Shown: positions 29,151 through 38,911, numbered from the stretch's first letter. The stretch: DNA of 40,460 nt from a virus (IMGVR_UViG_3300047550_004626:1-40460), one strand, 5' to 3'. Notes: generated by a model not told the origin, from the sequence alone. Numbers and translations are program-made.

Positions 29151-32100
29151 CATCCACATTAGGAATCAATGATACACAGCCTCGTAATCTAGAGGCGCCG
29201 CGATCGGCTGAACTAGTTCCAGATCAGATACGTTCTGGAGCAAATAATTTCCTTATTCTTCTTGAGGAATACTATAAGTTCATGAATGCGGCCGAATTGA
29301 CCACGGCAAATACGGCACGGCCTACCACTACGGTTTTGAGTGGAAAGAATTCTTCTGGACCGTCAAATATTATTCATTCCATTTTGGCTGAGCTTGATAT
29401 TGATCAGGTCAATCTGGATTATTTGCCACATATTCAGACTGCCGTGGCTCCGCATATTCCGATTCCGACATACATGTCGTCAGATCGTACGGATTTTTAT
29501 AAAAAGCTGAATGATATACAATTGGCCACCTATCGGGCAAGTCTATATCAAAAAATCGTCAAATATTTCTATAACACACGGGGTTCTCGGAATTCCGTGT
29601 ATAGCTTTTTTAGGCTTCTCTATAATGATACTATCAACGTATTTGATATATCAGATTATCCGATCATTACGGATGAACTGATGTATTCTTTTATTGGTGA
29701 ATGGCTATTAACATCTGGATGTACTGCACAAAGCATTGATGCATCTGTCGAAATTTCATTGTCTGATGTAAAATATACCAGAACACCAAAGCAAGCTTGG
29801 TTGCCTTTTACATATGTAATTCAAACGTCTATTCCAGAGTCTGATTTTGCGCGTGCATATAAGACTCTGGTTCATCCGGTCGGATTTAAGTATATTGTTG
29901 ATCCGATTGGAAAAACTGCCGCAACTGATCGCAATATCATTGTAGCCGATACTGGAATATCTGATAGTCGAATGATATGCGCACGAAGAGACTATCAAAA
30001 TTCACTTTGGTTTTTAGATCAAACTCCACTCCAAGAGTTTGGTGGTACTACATCTGGTTATACGATAATCGATGCAGTGAACAACTATAATCAGGCGTTT
30101 CAGAATACAATCGATTATACCTATGCGGATTGGTCGAATATCGGAGCATTTTTGAAATATAGAATCAATCCTGGAAATGCATTAGGATTATATGGAAATC
30201 AGCTGCCAACGTCTGCGACAACGTTGTCGACCGAGACGATGATAGCAGGTATTACTAGTATAAGTCAAGTTAATGTTGCAGGAACTACAATAATTTCAAC
30301 TACTCCGCTCACTTATAAAACTGGGCAGAACGATTTTAATAATACGACACCACTTTATGGTGGTAAGTCAATTTGGTTTAATGGAAAACGTTCTTTTGAA
30401 GCAGGACAGTATCGACTTACTTATTTGGGTGGTGTTTATACTTTGTATACCTTTAATGTGCCCATCAACGGTTTATTATGGCGTTGGGGTAATACTGTTT
30501 TTCCAATAGCCGATGTACAAAATATTTCAACCACATCTGATGGCGCTATAACTGTCTCAGCAATACCACCTGGGCCTTACTATTTCACCTCAACTTCACA
30601 ATCAGGTTTTGAAATAGCAAATATAGGAACAACATTCGAATTTTATCATCCTGGTGGTGCTTTAGGATTTTGTATTGGAGATACCGGCGTAAACTTTTCT
30701 GATAACGTTATCGGTGCTATCGGTGGTTCATCAGCCTATGCCGGACCGCACTTTCGATTGGATGCTGTACCTTCCTCTGGTAAAGCAATCGTAAAGATTC
30801 CAAATCTTATAACTCAATTTAATAATTCTGATCATTTGCAAGTTGGTGCGGTTGTCACAGGAGCCAATCTAGCGACAATCTCATCGACGTCGACTGTTAC
30901 AGTATCATCGATCGATGTTAGTAATGATATAGTGACATTGGTTCAGACGAATAATGTCGGATTGACAAATATCATATCAGGTTCATCTCTGACTCAGTCG
31001 AATCTTTCGATCACATTCAGAATGAATTCGCTGAGCTATGATTATTTGACATCACCAGGTGGCATTAGCATAGTGACTAATGAAAGTGCGATCAAGAATA
31101 TAACCAGCTCTTCGGCTATAGCAGATTCAACGAAAGTTTCCGGAGTATCATATTCGACATTATCATCGCAGATTTACAGTACCGCCAGTATTGGAACAAC
31201 AAGTTTGGATTTTTACACATTGAGTTCCAATGTAATTCCTGGATTATTCGTATCTTGTTCTGGCGCTATTACGACTGCGTCCAAAACGTATATTAAAAAT
31301 ATTAAAAAATCAAATAAATCATATGAATCGATCGTAGGATGGGCATATAGTGGTTCAAATTCGTTTTTCTATACTAATTCATCTATAGTCAGTTCATCAA
31401 ATGTTATTGTAGGCAGCGCATTCGATTCGAATAAACAACTATTTGCATCCGATGGGACAGTTTCGTCAATTTCATCATTATCTTTACCACAACCGACCGT
31501 AATTTGTACATGGATCACAACTAGTGCTTTGCAAAACGGTAATACAGAAATGGCGATTAAGGTTTCGAATAGTCAGATCAATACAACATCTACTGCTGGT
31601 ATTAATGTATTTAATAATTTATTTAACTTATGGAATAATGGAGCTGTACCGATATATGTAAGTACTGGTGGTGATGGAGTAAATAATAACTATAAACAAT
31701 CAGATGGGTATCATATATCAGTTTCATCAATGGTTTCGGCGAGCTCGACAATAGTTTTGAAAAAATCAAATGGTGCTACTTGGACTAGTGCTCTTCCTAG
31801 CGGCAACATTGGCTCAACAAATAATAGTGTTATTATTTTTACCACTGTAGAACCTGGAACTACCGTACAAGATTGGTATCCATACGATGACCGTGTATCT
31901 TATTTTGGTGGCGGAAAATCATATTCTGCCGGTTGGTATAAAGTGACTTATCAAGGTGGAGCGTTTAATCAACGTAGTAGTTTTACTGCAAATACAGGTA
32001 TTAGATGTAACGGTGCGAGTCGTGACGGGAATCAACCACCACTTATCGTTGACTATAATAATAATATAGTAACAATCGAGTCCTATCAGCCCGGCGATGG

Positions 32101-32470
32101 TGAACGAAATGTTTTTGCTGAGTTTGCGGCATTTCAGAATAATAAGTATGCTTATTTTTGGCATCCAGGTGGAACAATAGGAATTTGTATATCGGATTAT
32201 TTAGGCTGGGGTGATAATGGTTGGGGCTTTCCTCTGCCTATAATAACCTTAAGCCGTCCTCCTTTTATTGAACTTTCATCAATAGCTAATAATACTGGAT
32301 ATGGAAAAATCAATTTTTCAAATCCAGTATTAACCATGTTGATTTCAAATGTAACTACGGCTTCTATTAGTGCCGGTTCAACGGTCAATTTCTATGGTCA
32401 AGTCATCGATCTTGATAAATCAAATACAGGATTTACGGCCTTAACAGATACACTAGAGATTGAACCGTAA
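29147..32470 (+). CDS. 7: Large baseplate wedge protein (gp7-like) with duplicated lectin-like domain
   Basis: 1107 residues. The N-terminus (L-V-P-D-Q-I-R-S-G-A-N-N-F-L-I-L-L-E-E-Y-Y-K-F-M-N; Y-N-T-R-G-S-R-N-S-V-Y-S-F-F-R-L-L-Y-N-D) and the gp6-gp7-gp8 order match the gp7-like wedge initiators of aquatic T4-like phages. The rest is Ser/Thr/Asn-rich beta structure. Two related domains at about 395-540 and 908-1042 share G-G-K-S, A-G-x-Y-x-x-T-Y-x-G-G, H-P-G-G-x-x-G-x-C-I-x-D; these look like surface-exposed sugar- or receptor-binding modules. Identification is firm for the N-terminus, open for the repeats. Confidence 0.83.
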   Translation: MTSTLGINDTQPRNLEAPRSAELVPDQIRSGANNFLILLEEYYKFMNAAELTTANTARPTTTVLSGKNSSGPSNIIHSILAELDIDQVNLDYLPHIQTAVAPHIPIPTYMSSDRTDFYKKLNDIQLATYRASLYQKIVKYFYNTRGSRNSVYSFFRLLYNDTINVFDISDYPIITDELMYSFIGEWLLTSGCTAQSIDASVEISLSDVKYTRTPKQAWLPFTYVIQTSIPESDFARAYKTLVHPVGFKYIVDPIGKTAATDRNIIVADTGISDSRMICARRDYQNSLWFLDQTPLQEFGGTTSGYTIIDAVNNYNQAFQNTIDYTYADWSNIGAFLKYRINPGNALGLYGNQLPTSATTLSTETMIAGITSISQVNVAGTTIISTTPLTYKTGQNDFNNTTPLYGGKSIWFNGKRSFEAGQYRLTYLGGVYTLYTFNVPINGLLWRWGNTVFPIADVQNISTTSDGAITVSAIPPGPYYFTSTSQSGFEIANIGTTFEFYHPGGALGFCIGDTGVNFSDNVIGAIGGSSAYAGPHFRLDAVPSSGKAIVKIPNLITQFNNSDHLQVGAVVTGANLATISSTSTVTVSSIDVSNDIVTLVQTNNVGLTNIISGSSLTQSNLSITFRMNSLSYDYLTSPGGISIVTNESAIKNITSSSAIADSTKVSGVSYSTLSSQIYSTASIGTTSLDFYTLSSNVIPGLFVSCSGAITTASKTYIKNIKKSNKSYESIVGWAYSGSNSFFYTNSSIVSSSNVIVGSAFDSNKQLFASDGTVSSISSLSLPQPTVICTWITTSALQNGNTEMAIKVSNSQINTTSTAGINVFNNLFNLWNNGAVPIYVSTGGDGVNNNYKQSDGYHISVSSMVSASSTIVLKKSNGATWTSALPSGNIGSTNNSVIIFTTVEPGTTVQDWYPYDDRVSYFGGGKSYSAGWYKVTYQGGAFNQRSSFTANTGIRCNGASRDGNQPPLIVDYNNNIVTIESYQPGDGERNVFAEFAAFQNNKYAYFWHPGGTIGICISDYLGWGDNGWGFPLPIITLSRPPFIELSSIANNTGYGKINFSNPVLTMLISNVTTASISAGSTVNFYGQVIDLDKSNTGFTALTDTLEIEP
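30350..30770 (+). repeat. Protein-level domain repeat, copy 1 (HPGG domain)
   Basis: Encodes about residues 400-540 of the gp7-like protein. Shares with copy 2 the string G-G-K-S, A-G-Q-Y-R-L-T-Y-L-G-G and F-Y-H-P-G-G-A-L-G-F-C-I-G-D. Identity at DNA level is limited, so the duplication is old. Confidence 0.65.
31880..32275 (+). repeat. Protein-level domain repeat, copy 2 (HPGG domain)
   Basis: Encodes about residues 911-1042. Shares G-G-G-K-S, A-G-W-Y-K-V-T-Y-Q-G-G and F-W-H-P-G-G-T-I-G-I-C-I-S-D with copy 1, in the same order and spacing class. Placed at the distal end of the protein. Confidence 0.65.
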
Positions 32471-32489
32471 TACTGGTTTTCAAATTCAG

Positions 32490-32497
32490 CATAAATA
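32490..32497 (+). promoter_or_regulatory. T4-type late promoter element, variant CATAAATA
   Basis: CATAAATAAATAATATAG in the 40-nt gap before the gp8 ATG (32511), 13 nt upstream. Confidence 0.5.
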
Positions 32498-32510
32498 AAT
32501 AATATAGACA

Positions 32511-34334
32511 ATGTCAGCGATCATTACACATCAATTTAGAAAGAACCACGTCACCGATGCCTTGAATGACATGGTTCTTCCCGAGGTGACATTATTCAAT
32601 TGTACATCTTCTGGAACCGGCTATACAATATATCCAGGACCCTTACACCAACCTCCTCCTTCAAATTTCAAAGTTGGAATGCTATGTACATTATCAGCTG
32701 GTACTGGTACAGCATCGCTATCATCGCCGACCATAGTCACTTCAATATCAACCAATAGCTTTACGGTCTATCCAGCACCAATCGGTACGCTCAGTGCGGC
32801 GCGGATCTCATTTACCTCGCAGTATTATATCGGTATTGGAAAATCCAATCCATATAATGGTCCATTTGAAGGCTCGGATAGTTATCCTGCATCTCCGGTT
32901 CCGACACGATATACGGAAAGTGAAGTTAGAAATAATCTGATTGCATTACAAAAAATATCCGTAAATACATTTACTGGAAGTTCTACCATATATGGCAATG
33001 CTGGATATGTGCTTCCACGATATACATGGAGTAATGGCAATTATTACAAAGCATGGGATTCTACGGATTCCAGCTGCTTTGAGCCGACAACTACACCAGA
33101 TAACAAATCGACGGTCTATCCATGTTATGTGACTCATACGGTTGGAACACAGACTCGAGTCTATGTTTGTGTTGCTTCTGGATATGAACTGAGTCCCACT
33201 CCAAAAACATCAACCGTTGAACCTAGTACTAATGCTACCGTACTTGGAACGGTTGGTAGTGCATCGACAGATGGATATCGATGGGTCTATGTATCAGATT
33301 TGGGATTGGATACTCAAGAGACTCTAACGAAATTGGGTTTGACTTCAAGTGTCAATACCATATCGACTCTTGATTCGAATCGATTTTTTAAGATATACCG
33401 CCGTTCCACTACAACTGGCACATCTTCTACGATTTCAACACCCATGTCTTCGTCTGGCGCGATCTATTCATGCCGAGTTGCATATGGTGGAACCGGCTAT
33501 AAAGTCGGTGATACTTTTAATATCATTGGAGATGGCACTACTACCGCATCTGGCACCGTAACAAACATTGAACAATCTAATGGCGCTATTCGTTCCGTGA
33601 ATATTTCCGTATCTGGAGCCAATTATCAATTTGGAAATGTTAAATTTACTTCTGGAAATGGTTCTAAAGCAATCATTCTTCCTCGTATAGCTCCAAAGGA
33701 AGGATTTGGATATGATGTCGGAAATGATCTTCCGGCATTCTATTCCGGATATCATGCTAAATTTTCATATGATTCGGTCTATCCAGGAGCGGCCGACGTA
33801 CCTTCTAAGAACACTATTCGTCAGGTATCATTGATTCGGAATCCAGTTGTTTTTATTTCCGCATCAACCGGTTCGATTGTTACCACACGATGCTTAAAAT
33901 ACATCATTCTGAATACGGCGTCAATATCTGCAACTGAAGGAGATGTCATTGAAGTTACTTCTGGCACTGAAAATGGTGCCAATGGATATATTGATTTTAT
34001 CAATGCTAATATTCCGACGAGTAAAACTACCGTGTATTATCATCAGAATAGTAGTACGGTGGGATCAGGATCAGATTATATGCCATTGAATCCAAAACCA
34101 ATTACGGCTGCTTCAGTAGGAGCTACATTTGGAATACGTTTGGCGAGTGGCAATTATTCAAGCTTAAATTCATCCACTTCAACAATCAGCTCAGTTTCTA
34201 TAACTCCAGCTGGAACATATGGTTCTGATGAATATGAATCTGGAACCGGTGAAGTGATTTTTGTACAAAATCGCAATCCTATCATTCAGACTCCTGGGCA
34301 AATAACGGCGCTTACGATCGTAACACAATTCTAA
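32511..34334 (+). CDS. 8: Baseplate wedge subunit, gp8-like
   Basis: 607 residues (T4 gp8 has 334). Keys: Y-Y-I-G-I-G-K-S-N-P-Y, an R-N-N-L-I-A-L-Q-K-I segment, V-L-P-R-Y-T-W-S-N-G-N-Y-Y-K-A-W-D, Y-P-C-Y-V-T and Y-V-C-V-A-S-G-Y-E-L-S-P, D-G-Y-R-W-V-Y-V-S-D, and the end G-E-V-I-F-V-Q-N-R-N-P-I. gp8 bridges the wedge. Extra length is in the beta-rich middle (about 300-500, Y-G-G-T-G-Y-K-V-G-D type repeats typical of phage structural proteins). Confidence 0.93.
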   Translation: MSAIITHQFRKNHVTDALNDMVLPEVTLFNCTSSGTGYTIYPGPLHQPPPSNFKVGMLCTLSAGTGTASLSSPTIVTSISTNSFTVYPAPIGTLSAARISFTSQYYIGIGKSNPYNGPFEGSDSYPASPVPTRYTESEVRNNLIALQKISVNTFTGSSTIYGNAGYVLPRYTWSNGNYYKAWDSTDSSCFEPTTTPDNKSTVYPCYVTHTVGTQTRVYVCVASGYELSPTPKTSTVEPSTNATVLGTVGSASTDGYRWVYVSDLGLDTQETLTKLGLTSSVNTISTLDSNRFFKIYRRSTTTGTSSTISTPMSSSGAIYSCRVAYGGTGYKVGDTFNIIGDGTTTASGTVTNIEQSNGAIRSVNISVSGANYQFGNVKFTSGNGSKAIILPRIAPKEGFGYDVGNDLPAFYSGYHAKFSYDSVYPGAADVPSKNTIRQVSLIRNPVVFISASTGSIVTTRCLKYIILNTASISATEGDVIEVTSGTENGANGYIDFINANIPTSKTTVYYHQNSSTVGSGSDYMPLNPKPITAASVGATFGIRLASGNYSSLNSSTSTISSVSITPAGTYGSDEYESGTGEVIFVQNRNPIIQTPGQITALTIVTQF

Positions 34335-34340
34335 TAAATA
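34333..34340 (+). promoter_or_regulatory. T4-type late promoter element, variant AATAAATA
   Basis: AATAAATAATC overlaps the gp8 stop region and ends 6 nt before ATG 34347. Confidence 0.45.
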
Positions 34341-34346
34341 ATCATC

Positions 34347-34826
34347 ATGGCTACTCTTTTACCACCAGTTTTACAAAGCGATACCTTTGAGATTCAGAGA
34401 CAGAAGATCAATAATCTTGCTGAAGATCTTACTAAATTGATTGGACTTACTGCTGGATATCCACCTCAATATATTTTGGCCATGTCGGCGGGTAGTACTA
34501 ACGCAATCTCAATGAAAGTTAAGTTAGCCATAGGAACATGGCAATTAAGCCTAGATTCTAGATATCGATTTGAAGACGGCGTCGGCGGCAACGGTACGTT
34601 TACTCAAACAGCGCAAGCTGGAGGACTAAAGACCGTATCAACATATGTGTCTCTCTACCGTAACGGAGGTGCTGGATATGGCCGTAATGTATACGGTTCC
34701 TATATTAGTGCATCAACTTTCACAATTACATCACCAACAGAAGTAACTTTAACTATAAACGCATCTACACAGACAGATAATCGATTTTATATGGGAAGTC
34801 TGACTACGCTAAGTAAAATAGCATAA
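34347..34826 (+). CDS. Small tail/baseplate protein
   Basis: 159 residues. N-terminal helix F-E-I-Q-R-Q-K-I-N-N-L-A-E-D-L resembles the short attachment helices at the start of tail-fibre-type proteins; the rest is beta-rich with Gly/Thr/Ser (GGVGGNGTFTQTAQAGG). Located between gp8 and a BppU-like gene, so a distal baseplate or fibre-linker role is likely. The beta part has no enzymatic motif. Confidence 0.75.
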   Translation: MATLLPPVLQSDTFEIQRQKINNLAEDLTKLIGLTAGYPPQYILAMSAGSTNAISMKVKLAIGTWQLSLDSRYRFEDGVGGNGTFTQTAQAGGLKTVSTYVSLYRNGGAGYGRNVYGSYISASTFTITSPTEVTLTINASTQTDNRFYMGSLTTLSKIA

Positions 34827-34827
34827 T

Positions 34828-35343
34828 ATGGCCATCATCTCCAATCTTATTGCAGATCAAGGATCCGCATTCAATGCAATCATTGATTTGGTTGATTCGA
34901 ATGGCGAGCCGTTGAATCTGACTGGTCAATCATTTCGTGGTCAATTCAGAAAGAACTACACTTCTTCGACGGCCAGTGGAGATTTCATATGCGAGATAAT
35001 GAATGCCAGTACCGGGCAGATTATCATCTCATTGCCAGCAAATATCACTCGATATGTCAAACCAGGACGATACGTGTATGACATTGAAATGAATAATGAA
35101 AATGACACAGATGAGGCTAATACTATTCGAGTCATTGAAGGTCAGATTGAATTCACGCCAGGCGCAACGTCAACAAATATTGCTCCACCGCCAGTGATAC
35201 ATCGCTTATTTGGCGCAGGTTCACCTGAAGGAATAGTTTCTGCTTCTCCAGGATATTCATATATTGATACTACCAATGGTACTCTATATTTTAAGATAAC
35301 AGGAAATGGTTCTACTGGATGGCAATCATTTGTTCAGCTTTAA
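34828..35343 (+). CDS. Phage tail/baseplate accessory protein, Ig-like N-domain
   Basis: 171 residues. N-terminal domain (about 1-115): I-A-D-Q-G-S-A-F-N-A-I-I-D-L-x-D-S-N-G-E-P-L-N-L-T-G, Y-V-K-P-G-R-Y-V-Y-D-I-E and a V-I-E-G-Q-I-E-F-T-P-G end; this immunoglobulin-like pattern occurs in BppU-type and myovirus virion proteins. The C-terminal 45 residues carry G-S-P-E-G...S-Y-I-D-T-T-N-G-T-L-Y-F-K-I-T-G-N-G-S-T-G-W, a motif found near the tips of fibre-associated proteins. Starts one base after the previous stop. Confidence 0.8.
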   Translation: MAIISNLIADQGSAFNAIIDLVDSNGEPLNLTGQSFRGQFRKNYTSSTASGDFICEIMNASTGQIIISLPANITRYVKPGRYVYDIEMNNENDTDEANTIRVIEGQIEFTPGATSTNIAPPPVIHRLFGAGSPEGIVSASPGYSYIDTTNGTLYFKITGNGSTGWQSFVQL

Positions 35344-35347
35344 TGCG

Positions 35348-35355
35348 AATAAATA
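35348..35355 (+). promoter_or_regulatory. T4-type late promoter element, variant AATAAATA
   Basis: AATAAATACTC, 6 nt upstream of ATG 35362; one mismatch from consensus in an otherwise short gap. Confidence 0.5.
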
Positions 35356-35361
35356 CTCAGT

Positions 35362-38300
35362 ATGAGAAAAATACCATTGCTGTTTCTTTTTATCTTCTGC
35401 CTATCTTTGATTCAAGGATGGGCATATGGTACCAATCCAGTTGTGGCAACGCCATGGACTACTACAACAAATCCTACAACGGCTCGAGCAGGTCTGAGTG
35501 TCTATTCGATCAGTCAAATAAATTCGCTAATTGCAGGTGGCGGTGGCACAAATATAGGCACGGCAATTTATACCAATACTACGGAAATTGCTGGAAAGAT
35601 CAATGCTACTGAAACCGGGATTGGTACTAATACCAGTCACCTTGTCACCACCAATAACTTTAGCATAGCCACTAATACACTCTGGTTAGTGTTAAGTAAT
35701 GCCGACTGGAATACAGGACAATCCGTCATTTCGCTTTCTAACAGCCTTACCGTGGTTAGCAATGCGAACCTTGTGACCTCTAACTATGCGCGAACAGGAC
35801 TGATCGATCTTACTAATCGTTTTGTCTGGCAAGGACAGAGTAACACGGTGTTCCAAGCAACTCTAACCGGATTGCAAACCGACAGTAACTTCACAACGGT
35901 CTCACGCTTAGTGTCGTCTAATTATGTTCCATTTGCCACTCTTGATACGACTACTAATACCGTATGGTTGACTGCTAGTAATTATACCTCTGACGTAAGT
36001 AATTATGCCCGTGCTGGATTGATAGAGTTTACTAATCTTAGCGTTAGCTTAGGCACTGCAGCCTATTCCAATTCATCGGCCTTTGTCGGTACAAATGCCT
36101 TTGTTACCACCAATGCGCTATTTCAAGCGACCTTGACTGGCTTGCAAACTGGTAGCAACTTTGTGACGGCTACTGTGACTAATGGATTGCTCGCGGCGAC
36201 AAATGGAGTGGCTGAAAATTTAACTATCTCTTCTGGCAATGGTGGTGGACTGACCAACGTACAATCTACTAATATTGTCGGTGGCAATCTCACTCTCATA
36301 GGCACCAATACGGCAGGCTATTTTGTTGGAAATGGCTCGCTACTCACTGGTACGCTAACCAATAGTATCTCCACCACCAACGGGACGCTGAACTGGCCTG
36401 ATAAGCCAAATGTCGCATGGCATTGGCGAAAGTTTTTTTCAAAGGCTTATGATGGAATTTACATGGGAACAAATGGTATTTTTGCTAATGTGATGTTTAC
36501 TGGGGACAGTATGGCAAATACAAAGTCTTGGGCGTTGATGTTTCAACTGACCAATGTGCTTCCTATTTCCGCCGTCGGCTTAGATGCGGTTTCGATGGAT
36601 GGTACTGGTATTCAAGGCGAACTCGGTGGCAATGGATTGGCCTATGGTAGTGGCGGTAATCGTGGTGGCGCGTTCGCTACGGACACCAATTACAACATTG
36701 TTATCAATGGCCAACTTACCTACCTCCCGCCAGGCACTACGGCACGATTCTATCCTGGCCCGGTATTCATGCAAGGAACTCCATGGTGGAACGGACAAGT
36801 GCTATCGGTTTGCACCCTAACCGAGCCGGGCGGTGGCACGGCGGATGTTTATGCCCAGCAATATGGCAATGGTTCGCCCTACTACAAACTTGGCAGTATT
36901 AATGCGAGTGGGGTGAGTATCACTAACGCCTACTGGACGAATTTCTATGCGACTAACTTTACGGCATGGAATCTTGTGGTCAGTAACACTTCCACATCAT
37001 TGGTGCGATTGGTCGGCGCGTCTTTCGCCAACACCAATCAATCCGGCTTAGGCTTATGGATGACCAAGCGGGGCGGTGGAAGTCTCTACGAGGGAACGAA
37101 CTGCTTACCCAATGTGTTCTCCAACATCTACGCTTCGCTTGATCTTGACCTTGCCTTCAGTGAATGGAAGGAAGGCAATCCTCCTGGATATGTCACTGCC
37201 TATTCAAATTCGTTGGAAGCTGCGCGCATATTATGGACAAATGCCAGTCCGAAACTAAATTGGTGCTTTATTGGGACGCATAATGATCGATTGGAAGACT
37301 ACACGGAACAAAACTTGGCAACATGGAACTTCGCCAAGAAATACAATTTTGGCTATCTGGACTACAATCGAATTTTCCTGAACTGGACGAACATGGATCA
37401 AGCCGATATGACCGAGGCGGGCGTCCACGGCAATTTCAAGGGCGATATGTATGGCGCGATGCTGGCGAGCGCGGACTTAGGATTTGCCTCGCTTCAACAC
37501 CTGCTTGACCGGAAGAATCTGGAAATCAAAGTTCCACTCTATGCCTTCACCAAAACGAATGGCTTGGGATCGAACTCCACTTTCGTCGGTAGCACCCGTA
37601 TCGGGGTTGGTTCAATCCTGACAAACGCATGGCTAGAAGGCACAAATACGATTGATAGCTTTGCTACCAAGTCGAGCACCACGGTAACAAATGCCATCAA
37701 TAATCCAACGACATTTTCACAACCGTTCACTCATAATGCTGTCAATCCGCCTTTGTATCAAGGCAGCGCAGGTTATATCTGGAAAGTCAATCAGAACGGC
37801 ACCAGCACGAATCGATGGAGTGAATATGCTGCCGGTGATTCACTTTATACTTATTTTGAAAACGAAGGCACTAATGGCACAATGTTTCAAAGTAATATTG
37901 TATTGCGGTTACAGGTTTCGGCTACCAACACCACCGTTTTTAGTGTGGGGCAATCTCCCGTCACAGGTGGCTCGGCGACATTTAGTCCGCGAGGAGTACA
38001 AGCCGCTAATTTTTATTCAGGTTTGAACAAAGAGTATTTCTGGGGTGATGGTAATCGCACTTGGTATATGTTCACTGGCACGATTTATCCGTATTCCGTC
38101 ACGGGTAAGCGAGTGATTGGTTTGCGCCGTGGAGATATAATTGGTTGGAGTCCAACCGATACCGCGGGCGATGCTTCCACTGGCGGCATTATGGGAACGA
38201 ATAGCCTCGGTGGCGTAAACGGCATGATTATCTCTGCTGTGGGCACCAGTGCGAACAATCTTACAAACTTTGCCGCTCAATCAATTTACATCAATACCAA

Positions 38301-38412
38301 CGCTATTTGCCCGAATCCAATCGGCACTGGCGGTTGGCTCTGGAACTCCAATAGCGTGCTTTATTGGGTCACCAGCTCCAAGACCAATCTAATTAGTGAC
38401 GGTAGACCATAA
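35362..38412 (+). CDS. Large adhesin/tail-fibre protein with signal peptide and SGNH hydrolase core
   Basis: 1016 residues. Signal-peptide-like start: MRKIP, a hydrophobic run (LLFLFIFCLSLI), then W-A-Y-G. Residues about 30-350 are Asn/Thr-rich repeats: two copies of F-Q-A-T-L-T-G-L-Q-T, two of S-N-Y-A-R-x-G-L, and N-G-G-G-L-T-N-V-Q-S-T-N-I. The centre has SGNH/GDSL features: G381-D382-S383, G638-T-H-N641-D642 (block III GxND) and a candidate His689, without a textbook DxxH. The enzyme may remove acyl groups from host surface polysaccharide. The C-terminus (700-1016) is beta-rich. Host adsorption protein is the best guess; secretion is unexplained. Confidence 0.8.
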   Translation: MRKIPLLFLFIFCLSLIQGWAYGTNPVVATPWTTTTNPTTARAGLSVYSISQINSLIAGGGGTNIGTAIYTNTTEIAGKINATETGIGTNTSHLVTTNNFSIATNTLWLVLSNADWNTGQSVISLSNSLTVVSNANLVTSNYARTGLIDLTNRFVWQGQSNTVFQATLTGLQTDSNFTTVSRLVSSNYVPFATLDTTTNTVWLTASNYTSDVSNYARAGLIEFTNLSVSLGTAAYSNSSAFVGTNAFVTTNALFQATLTGLQTGSNFVTATVTNGLLAATNGVAENLTISSGNGGGLTNVQSTNIVGGNLTLIGTNTAGYFVGNGSLLTGTLTNSISTTNGTLNWPDKPNVAWHWRKFFSKAYDGIYMGTNGIFANVMFTGDSMANTKSWALMFQLTNVLPISAVGLDAVSMDGTGIQGELGGNGLAYGSGGNRGGAFATDTNYNIVINGQLTYLPPGTTARFYPGPVFMQGTPWWNGQVLSVCTLTEPGGGTADVYAQQYGNGSPYYKLGSINASGVSITNAYWTNFYATNFTAWNLVVSNTSTSLVRLVGASFANTNQSGLGLWMTKRGGGSLYEGTNCLPNVFSNIYASLDLDLAFSEWKEGNPPGYVTAYSNSLEAARILWTNASPKLNWCFIGTHNDRLEDYTEQNLATWNFAKKYNFGYLDYNRIFLNWTNMDQADMTEAGVHGNFKGDMYGAMLASADLGFASLQHLLDRKNLEIKVPLYAFTKTNGLGSNSTFVGSTRIGVGSILTNAWLEGTNTIDSFATKSSTTVTNAINNPTTFSQPFTHNAVNPPLYQGSAGYIWKVNQNGTSTNRWSEYAAGDSLYTYFENEGTNGTMFQSNIVLRLQVSATNTTVFSVGQSPVTGGSATFSPRGVQAANFYSGLNKEYFWGDGNRTWYMFTGTIYPYSVTGKRVIGLRRGDIIGWSPTDTAGDASTGGIMGTNSLGGVNGMIISAVGTSANNLTNFAAQSIYINTNAICPNPIGTGGWLWNSNSVLYWVTSSKTNLISDGRP

Positions 38413-38416
38413 AAAT

Positions 38417-38899
38417 ATGAAAATGAAAAATTTTATCTTTGGATTAACTTTAATCGTGGCGGCAACCACCTTTGCTAATGTTCTTGTCGAGCGCTTTGCT
38501 GAAAAAGTCATTACTGCAGAGCAATTGGATGCGGTGTTTGATGCGGCTCGTGCTGGTGGCATCTCAACTGCAACTCGCGTTACAAGCACAAACCTGCAAG
38601 CTCTTTCTATTGTGCCGAGTGATACGAATTATAACATTCATATTAGTTACGTACCGAGTGTCGTCAATAATACCGTGACTAGCACCAATGGGACTGTTCT
38701 AGTCACTCGAATAGAGACACAAGCTCCTGATGAAACACTGACCATTCCGCCTATTGTGATGCAGGGCTTATTCGATGCTGGCATTGGTATGGCGGGAGAC
38801 ATTTATCCACAGGTCACGATTAGCAATTTCCATTTTGTCGTTGTCGGTCGCAGATGTATGGACTGCACGGACTGGGAAATTAGAATCCGAGTGAAATAA
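38417..38899 (+). CDS. Exported small protein, unknown function
   Basis: 160 residues from ATG 38417. Signal-peptide-like N-terminus (MKMKNFIFGLTLIVAATTFA), then a helical segment (ERFAEKVITAEQLDAVFDAA) and beta strands rich in Thr/Asn/Ser (S-T-N-L, T-S-T-N-G-T). The end has C-M-D-C. It stands between two adhesin-type genes and shares their style. A fibre chaperone or accessory adhesin is possible. Confidence 0.72.
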   Translation: MKMKNFIFGLTLIVAATTFANVLVERFAEKVITAEQLDAVFDAARAGGISTATRVTSTNLQALSIVPSDTNYNIHISYVPSVVNNTVTSTNGTVLVTRIETQAPDETLTIPPIVMQGLFDAGIGMAGDIYPQVTISNFHFVVVGRRCMDCTDWEIRIRVK

Positions 38900-38902
38900 A
38901 TA
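38895..38902 (+). promoter_or_regulatory. T4-type late promoter element, variant AATAAATA
   Basis: AATAAATAT overlaps the preceding stop and ends 9 nt before ATG 38912. Confidence 0.45.
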
Positions 38903-38911
38903 TATTATAAT

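Noticed and set aside
35319-35612. Frame in another phase across the start of the 1016-aa gene
   Set aside because: It overlaps the signal-peptide gene and is rich in Cys/Tyr/Asn, typical of out-of-frame reading.
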